Source of the DNA: BRH-c54 sp032251145 | GTDB taxonomy: Bacteria; Bacteroidota; Bacteroidia; Flavobacteriales_E; Vicingaceae | Direction: 5' to 3' | Length of the DNA stretch: 10,643 nucleotides | NCBI GenBank assembly: GCA_032251145.1 | Contig: JAVVER010000114.1 | Location: forward strand, 1-10,643 | In this document: piece by piece, positions 7,012 through 10,643 of the stretch | How positions within the stretch are numbered: position 1 is the first letter of the stretch | Layout: every line of letters starts with the position of its first letter | Translations under genes and position numbers: made by a program | The notes under the pieces: generated by a model | Seen by the model: the letters and a program-made list of their open reading frames with translations, nothing else | The model's database searches: none | Told to the model about the DNA's origin: nothing

Positions 7012-7317
7012 TTAAACAACTTTTAATATGGTTCTGAAAGCAACAAACTTCCCATCATATCTATTTAAGTGTTCTTTTTGCAGTTTGGGAGCAAATTCTT
7101 CTTGATATTTGTTTAATTGTGTTTCATTTTCACAAGTATATTGAACAGCATAAGTATGTCCTTGCTCATCATCTTGCACTGATAAAACTTTACAAATTTT
7201 ATGTTCGATAAAGCAACCTGTTTCCATCACTTCGGGAATATGAACTTCTTTCATCCAAATCAGCCAATCGCCATGTATTTGCTCTTCAATATTTATTGTT
7301 ACGTTGTATATTATCAT
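7012..7317 (-). CDS. DUF4286 family protein
   Basis: A 101-residue protein beginning MIIYNVTINIE, with HIPEVMETGCF and YAVQYTCEN further on. This is the pattern of DUF4286, a small single-domain family common in Bacteroidota. The alternating beta/alpha pattern and the central HIPEVMETG segment suggest a ferredoxin-like, dimeric alpha-beta-barrel type fold, but no reaction is known. It has no signal peptide or membrane segment. Its ATG lies 6 nt after the stop of ddl, so the two genes are almost certainly cotranscribed. A functional link to cell-wall precursor synthesis is possible but not shown. Confidence 0.85.
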   Translation of the reverse strand: MIIYNVTINIEEQIHGDWLIWMKEVHIPEVMETGCFIEHKICKVLSVQDDEQGHTYAVQYTCENETQLNKYQEEFAPKLQKEHLNRYDGKFVAFRTILKVV

Positions 7318-7323
7318 GTTATT

Positions 7324-8298
7324 CTATTTTTTAGTTGCAACCGTTATTACTTCTGAAAACAACTCTTTTAGAGAAATCCCTTCATAAGCTGCCATTTGCG
7401 GAATTAAACTTTGTGCGGATAATCCGGGAACAGTATTCACTTCAATTACATGAGGCTCTTTTCCAACCAAAATATAATCTACTCTGCACATTCCTTTTAA
7501 TCCTAAAAGTTGATATACTTTGTGTGTTATTTGTTTTATTGTAGTTGTCATTTCAGCATCTATAGCTGCTGGAGTAATTTCTTGCGATTCGCCTAAATAT
7601 TTAGCTTCAAAATTAAAAAATTCATTTTGAGTTATTATTTCGGTTATGGGCAGTACTTTAATTCCATTTTCAGAAAGATAAACTCCATTAGTAAATTCTC
7701 TACCTTCCATAAAAGCCTCTACCAATACTTCTGTGCCATGTTCTTGTGCTTTTAGAATAGCAGGCAATAACTCACCAAGTGCTTTCACTTTAGATACGCC
7801 AAAACTACTTCCTCCATCAGCAGGCTTTACAAAACAAGGTAAGCCAACAATTTCAATAACGCTTTCCGGTTCAATTATTTCATTTTTTCTTACTAAAACT
7901 GCATTTGCAACAGTAATTCCTAAGCTTTTAAGAAATTGATTGCACACATATTTATTAAAGGTAAGCGTAGCAGCTAAATGATTACAAGTAGAATATGGTA
8001 AGTCTAGCATATCAAAATAGGCTTGTAATTTTCCATCTTCACCAGGAGTACCATGAATAACGATAAAAGCAAAATCGAATTTAATTTTTTCGTTGTTTAA
8101 CGTAACAGAAAAATCATCTCTGTTTATAGACGTTTTATTTTCATTAATAAAAGCAACCCAACCCTCTTCATCAATCCTTACTTTAATGGGAGTGTATTTT
8201 GCTAAATCTATATTTTCAAAAACGGTAGCGGCACTTTTAAGTGAGATTACCTTTTCATGGCTATAACCGCCTTCAATTATTGCGATAGTTGGTTTCAT
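7324..8298 (-). CDS. ddl: D-alanine--D-alanine ligase
   Basis: An ATP-grasp enzyme that joins two D-alanines to make the dipeptide used by MurF in peptidoglycan precursor synthesis, in the cytoplasm. Numbered from the ATG at 8298 (324 residues), it shows the N-terminal IAIIEGGYSHEKVISLKSA motif, HGTPGEDG (H82 onward), the ATP loop VKPADGGSSFGV, EAFMEGREFTNGV, EAKY in the omega-loop region, CRVDYIL and the metal-binding EVNTVPG (E286, N288). All expected active-site segments are present. The frame also has an ATG at 8328, which would add ten residues (MTELTQYNKH). The start at 8298 is preferred because MKPTIAII aligns with the usual Ddl N-terminus, but the longer form cannot be excluded. It is the first gene of a probable two-gene operon with DUF4286, with a promoter-like box and inverted repeats upstream. 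Confidence 0.95.
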   Translation of the reverse strand: MKPTIAIIEGGYSHEKVISLKSAATVFENIDLAKYTPIKVRIDEEGWVAFINENKTSINRDDFSVTLNNEKIKFDFAFIVIHGTPGEDGKLQAYFDMLDLPYSTCNHLAATLTFNKYVCNQFLKSLGITVANAVLVRKNEIIEPESVIEIVGLPCFVKPADGGSSFGVSKVKALGELLPAILKAQEHGTEVLVEAFMEGREFTNGVYLSENGIKVLPITEIITQNEFFNFEAKYLGESQEITPAAIDAEMTTTIKQITHKVYQLLGLKGMCRVDYILVGKEPHVIEVNTVPGLSAQSLIPQMAAYEGISLKELFSEVITVATKK

Positions 8299-8380
8299 AT
8301 GTTTATTATATTGTGTTAATTCGGTCATATGGAACTCCCCAAAACAATCATTCTCTTGTACAAATTTTTTTTATTCATGG

Positions 8381-8445
8381 TCGTTTCATTTGTATTTCAT
8401 AAAAGTAAGTATTGACAAAATTAGTCTAATAATTTTATGAAACGA
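8381..8445 (-). promoter_or_regulatory. Putative ddl promoter region with inverted repeats
   Basis: A minus-strand TAATTTTG at 8416-8423 fits TAnnTTTG and would give a leader of roughly 80-110 nt for ddl. It lies between the arms of a perfect 10-bp inverted repeat, TTTCATAAAA (8395-8404) and TTTTATGAAA (8433-8442). A further arm, TCGTTTCAT (8381-8389), is the exact reverse complement of ATGAAACGA (8437-8445), so two left arms can pair with one right arm. The arrangement could be an operator or a leader RNA switch. Both are inference. Confidence 0.4.
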
Positions 8446-8510
8446 TTAGGACAATCATGTTTTTCAAACAAAGGTATGTTTACAGGAAGTTATGAAAAAG
8501 ATTTAATAAA

Positions 8511-8544
8511 CTAAAAAAGCTGCAACAAATTAATGCTGCAGCTT
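8511..8544 (-). terminator. Intrinsic terminator of the T9SS-sorted protein gene
   Basis: Read on the minus strand, AAGCTGCA (8544-8537) pairs exactly with TGCAGCTT (8524-8517) around a 12-nt loop. The stem runs straight into a T-run of six, two of which lie in the last stem pairs (complement of 8513-8518). It sits 25 nt after the stop codon at 8569. The T-run is on the minus side only, so it mainly serves the secreted-protein gene and insulates ddl. Confidence 0.8.
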
Positions 8545-8568
8545 CTTTATAATTTATTTACTGATTAC

Positions 8569-10643
8569 TTATTGAACAATAATCTTTTTAGTAATCACTT
8601 CGTTGTTGGTAATGATATTTACAAAATAAACACCTTTTACGTTTCCAATATTAATTTCTTCATTGATTACATTAATATTATCGAAGTTGTTTTTCACAAA
8701 TACTTCCTGACCTTGAATATTAGTTATTCTAATTTGTAAATCAGTTGTATTTTGTGTTGTTAAATTAAGTGTAAACTGTCCTTTATTAGGATTTGGATAT
8801 ACATTCAAGTCAATATTTGACGATAAATCATCAATACCAACACAAATAGTAATTTCCACTACAATAGTATCTCTTGATACACAACTATTAGTTGAATCAA
8901 CAACTTCAACAGAAATAGTGTGAACGCCCATACCAAAAGTTGTAGAATCTACTAAAAGTGTAGGAGAAGTTGTTTCTGATGCATCCGACCATAAATAGTT
9001 GATATGGTTTGCACCTGCATTAAGTACAATTGAATCTGCACTACAAATAGTGGTATCATTACCCAAATTAACAATTTGTGGTGAACAAACAGTAGCTTCT
9101 TGTATTCTAACATCATCAATAGACATATCTCCATAGAAACTAGTTCCTGTTTTAATAGATCTAAATCTAACTTGAATAGTGTTTGTATAGCCTAATAGAA
9201 TAACGTTTCTTTTTAACCATGGGTCAGTATCTGAAGTTTGTTGTTCTCCCATAATTGAATCTACCGTAATCCAATTCGTTCCATCATTTATATCAATATA
9301 TAAATCTCCCATAGTTTGTCCATACATGTGGTAGTAGAACTCTAATTCTGGTGTGTTTAAAGAAGAAACATCAATTAAAGGAGTATAAAGTTCAGCTACA
9401 TCAAATTGAGAACCGTTACTTGCTTCAATATAGAAATAATTGTTACCACTAAATGCACCTGAAGGACCTGTACTAGCAGAAGGTGTGGAGCCTGCTCCAT
9501 CAATATTCCACCTGTAATTATTAGTTGCACCTGTAGGATTTGTTGACCAACAATTTTCAATGGTTGCATTGGTTGTTGGAGTGTGTGTTTCAACATCATC
9601 TAACCAAGGTGCATTAACAGCTGTACATGGAGTTGTAAATGTGTATGGTCCCACCCACAAACTTGTATCACCTACACCACATATACTTCTTACATAGAAG
9701 TCATAATCTGTTTGAGGAGCTAAACCTAATTGTGTATGTGGATTTATGGTTGTATTTAGCCTAACTCCATTACCTAAAGTAAATCCAGATAACGCCCATT
9801 CTATTTGCCAGTTAGTAGCAGTTCCTACTTCTGTCCATACAAAATCTGCTTGATTTGCTAATAAGTTAGTAACGCCTAAGAAGTTTGGTTCTGGACAAGA
9901 TGGAGTTTCTAAAATATTTACATCATCAATACTAATATCTCCTTGAATTCCTCCACCTTTTACAGCTACAAAACGTAATTGAAGTGTATCTGAAACAGCA
10001 CCACTTAATATTACTTGTTGTTTTATCCATGGGTCAGTATCTGCTGTTTGTTGTTCTCCTTTAATAGAGTCAATTTTTGTCCAGTTAGTTCCATCAAACA
10101 TTTCTACATATAAATCACCAGTATTAGAACCGTACATGTGATAATAATATTCTAACATTGGCAATGTTAATGCTGAAGCATCAACTAATGGCAAGGATAA
10201 GAAAGCTTCATCACCTGTTGAACCATTAGAAGATTCAACATAAAAATAATTATTACCGCTATACGCTCCTGAAGGACCAGTACTTCCTGTTGGTGTTGAA
10301 CCTGCTCCATCAATGTTCCATCTGAAAGTAGTTGTATTATTTGATGGAGAAGAAGACCAACAGTTTTCTATGGTTGAGTTAGTTGTTGGTGTATGTGTTT
10401 CAACATCGTCTAACCATGGTGCTGTTGCTGGTGCACATAAGGTGGTTAAGGTATAAGGACCTCCCCAAAAACTTGTATCTCCTACTGCACATATACTTCT
10501 TACATAATATCTGTATTCACTTTGTGGTGATAACCCTGAAATTGTATGAGGATTAGTTGTAGTTACTACTAAATTTCCAAAACCTTGGGCTACTCCTGCT
10601 GTATCCCAATCTATTTGCCATGTAGTTGCACTTCCTGTTTCTA
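8569..10643 (-). CDS. Modular secreted protein (FN3, MAM-like, PKD-like) with T9SS type A sorting domain, 5' end missing
   Basis: The frame is open to the right edge, so only the C-terminal 690 residues are seen and the signal peptide lies outside. A TTG at 10194 is internal, not a start. In visible numbering: an FN3-like domain (about 1-65), a MAM-like domain with APWLDDVE, WNIDGAG, YYHMYG and SIDDV motifs (about 66-248), then a second FN3 plus MAM-like module (250-519) very similar to the first. A PKD/Ig-like segment (about 520-600) starts NLGNDTTICSADSIVLNAG. The last 80 residues are a T9SS type A sorting domain, with VYPNPNKGQF from residue 614 and GVYFVNI near the end. In T9SS proteins this tail directs passage through the outer membrane and is cleaved on anchoring or release. 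No catalytic domain is visible; any enzyme or adhesin part would be N-terminal. MAM and FN3 domains suggest binding to proteins or polysaccharides. A terminator follows the stop. Confidence 0.92.
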   Translation of the reverse strand, partial: ETGSATTWQIDWDTAGVAQGFGNLVVTTTNPHTISGLSPQSEYRYYVRSICAVGDTSFWGGPYTLTTLCAPATAPWLDDVETHTPTTNSTIENCWSSSPSNNTTTFRWNIDGAGSTPTGSTGPSGAYSGNNYFYVESSNGSTGDEAFLSLPLVDASALTLPMLEYYYHMYGSNTGDLYVEMFDGTNWTKIDSIKGEQQTADTDPWIKQQVILSGAVSDTLQLRFVAVKGGGIQGDISIDDVNILETPSCPEPNFLGVTNLLANQADFVWTEVGTATNWQIEWALSGFTLGNGVRLNTTINPHTQLGLAPQTDYDFYVRSICGVGDTSLWVGPYTFTTPCTAVNAPWLDDVETHTPTTNATIENCWSTNPTGATNNYRWNIDGAGSTPSASTGPSGAFSGNNYFYIEASNGSQFDVAELYTPLIDVSSLNTPELEFYYHMYGQTMGDLYIDINDGTNWITVDSIMGEQQTSDTDPWLKRNVILLGYTNTIQVRFRSIKTGTSFYGDMSIDDVRIQEATVCSPQIVNLGNDTTICSADSIVLNAGANHINYLWSDASETTSPTLLVDSTTFGMGVHTISVEVVDSTNSCVSRDTIVVEITICVGIDDLSSNIDLNVYPNPNKGQFTLNLTTQNTTDLQIRITNIQGQEVFVKNNFDNINVINEEINIGNVKGVYFVNIITNNEVITKKIIVQ
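9085..10643 (-). repeat. Tandem 810-nt coding repeat (FN3 plus MAM-like module)
   Basis: Two units, 9085-9894 and 9895-10643 (cut by the window edge), encode the repeated 270-residue module. Every landmark checked is exactly 810 nt apart: GGGTCAGTAT at 9221 and 10031, CCTGCTCCAT at 9491 and 10301, ATATACTTCT at 9681 and 10491, CTATTTGCCA at 9801 and 10611, and the boundary Cys codons at 9087 and 9897. Long identical stretches at DNA level indicate fairly recent duplication or continuing recombination. More copies may lie beyond the edge. Confidence 0.9.

Noticed and set aside
8437..8514. Plus-strand 25-codon frame starting MKRLGQ
   Set aside because: It begins inside the inverted repeat and ends in the A-tract of the terminator. 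It has no promoter or family evidence, and its similarity to the start of the 20-508 gene is short and probably chance.
10192..10194. Start codon for the last gene at 10194
   Set aside because: The codon is TTG in the middle of a MAM-like domain. The frame stays open and in-domain to the window edge, so the gene is truncated by the window.

Overview
The window looks like a piece of a low-GC Bacteroidota chromosome, probably flavobacterial or close to it. The evidence is a secreted protein with a C-terminal type IX secretion (T9SS) sorting domain, a DUF4286 gene beside ddl, several promoter-like TAnnTTTG boxes (the Bacteroidota -7 element), AT-rich leaders without clear Shine-Dalgarno sites, and intergenic spacers filled with short repeats. 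No rRNA, tRNA, CRISPR array or transposase was seen.

Layout. 20-508 (+) is a small YfcE/MJ0936-type phosphodiesterase. 509-1130 is a long non-coding spacer built of repeat fragments and hairpins. 1131-2225 (+) is an AT-rich orphan gene for an exported protein of unknown function, bracketed by two copies of a 31-nt direct repeat (988-1018 and 2233-2263). 2321-3004 (-) is an orphan lipoprotein. 3005-3349 is a second repeat-rich spacer. 3350-5392 (+) is an M3 family zinc metallopeptidase, followed after 21 nt by an SDR family protein (5414-6202, +) that lacks the usual catalytic Tyr and Lys. On the minus strand come a NifU-domain Fe-S carrier (6312-6950), DUF4286 (7012-7317), D-alanine--D-alanine ligase (7324-8298) and the C-terminal 690 residues of a large modular secreted protein (8569-10643), which runs off the right edge.

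Function. The right half is mostly housekeeping: peptide turnover (M3 peptidase), Fe-S cluster delivery (Nfu) and peptidoglycan precursor synthesis (Ddl). ddl and the DUF4286 gene are 6 nt apart and form a probable operon, while nfu has its own promoter-like box. The M3 and SDR genes are probably cotranscribed. The last gene encodes repeated FN3 plus MAM-like modules, a PKD/Ig-like segment and a T9SS type A tail, so it is probably exported and attached to the surface or released.

The accessory part is 509-3349. The two orphan exported proteins and the flanking direct repeats suggest a variable locus, but no mobility gene is present and no known system could be recognised there.
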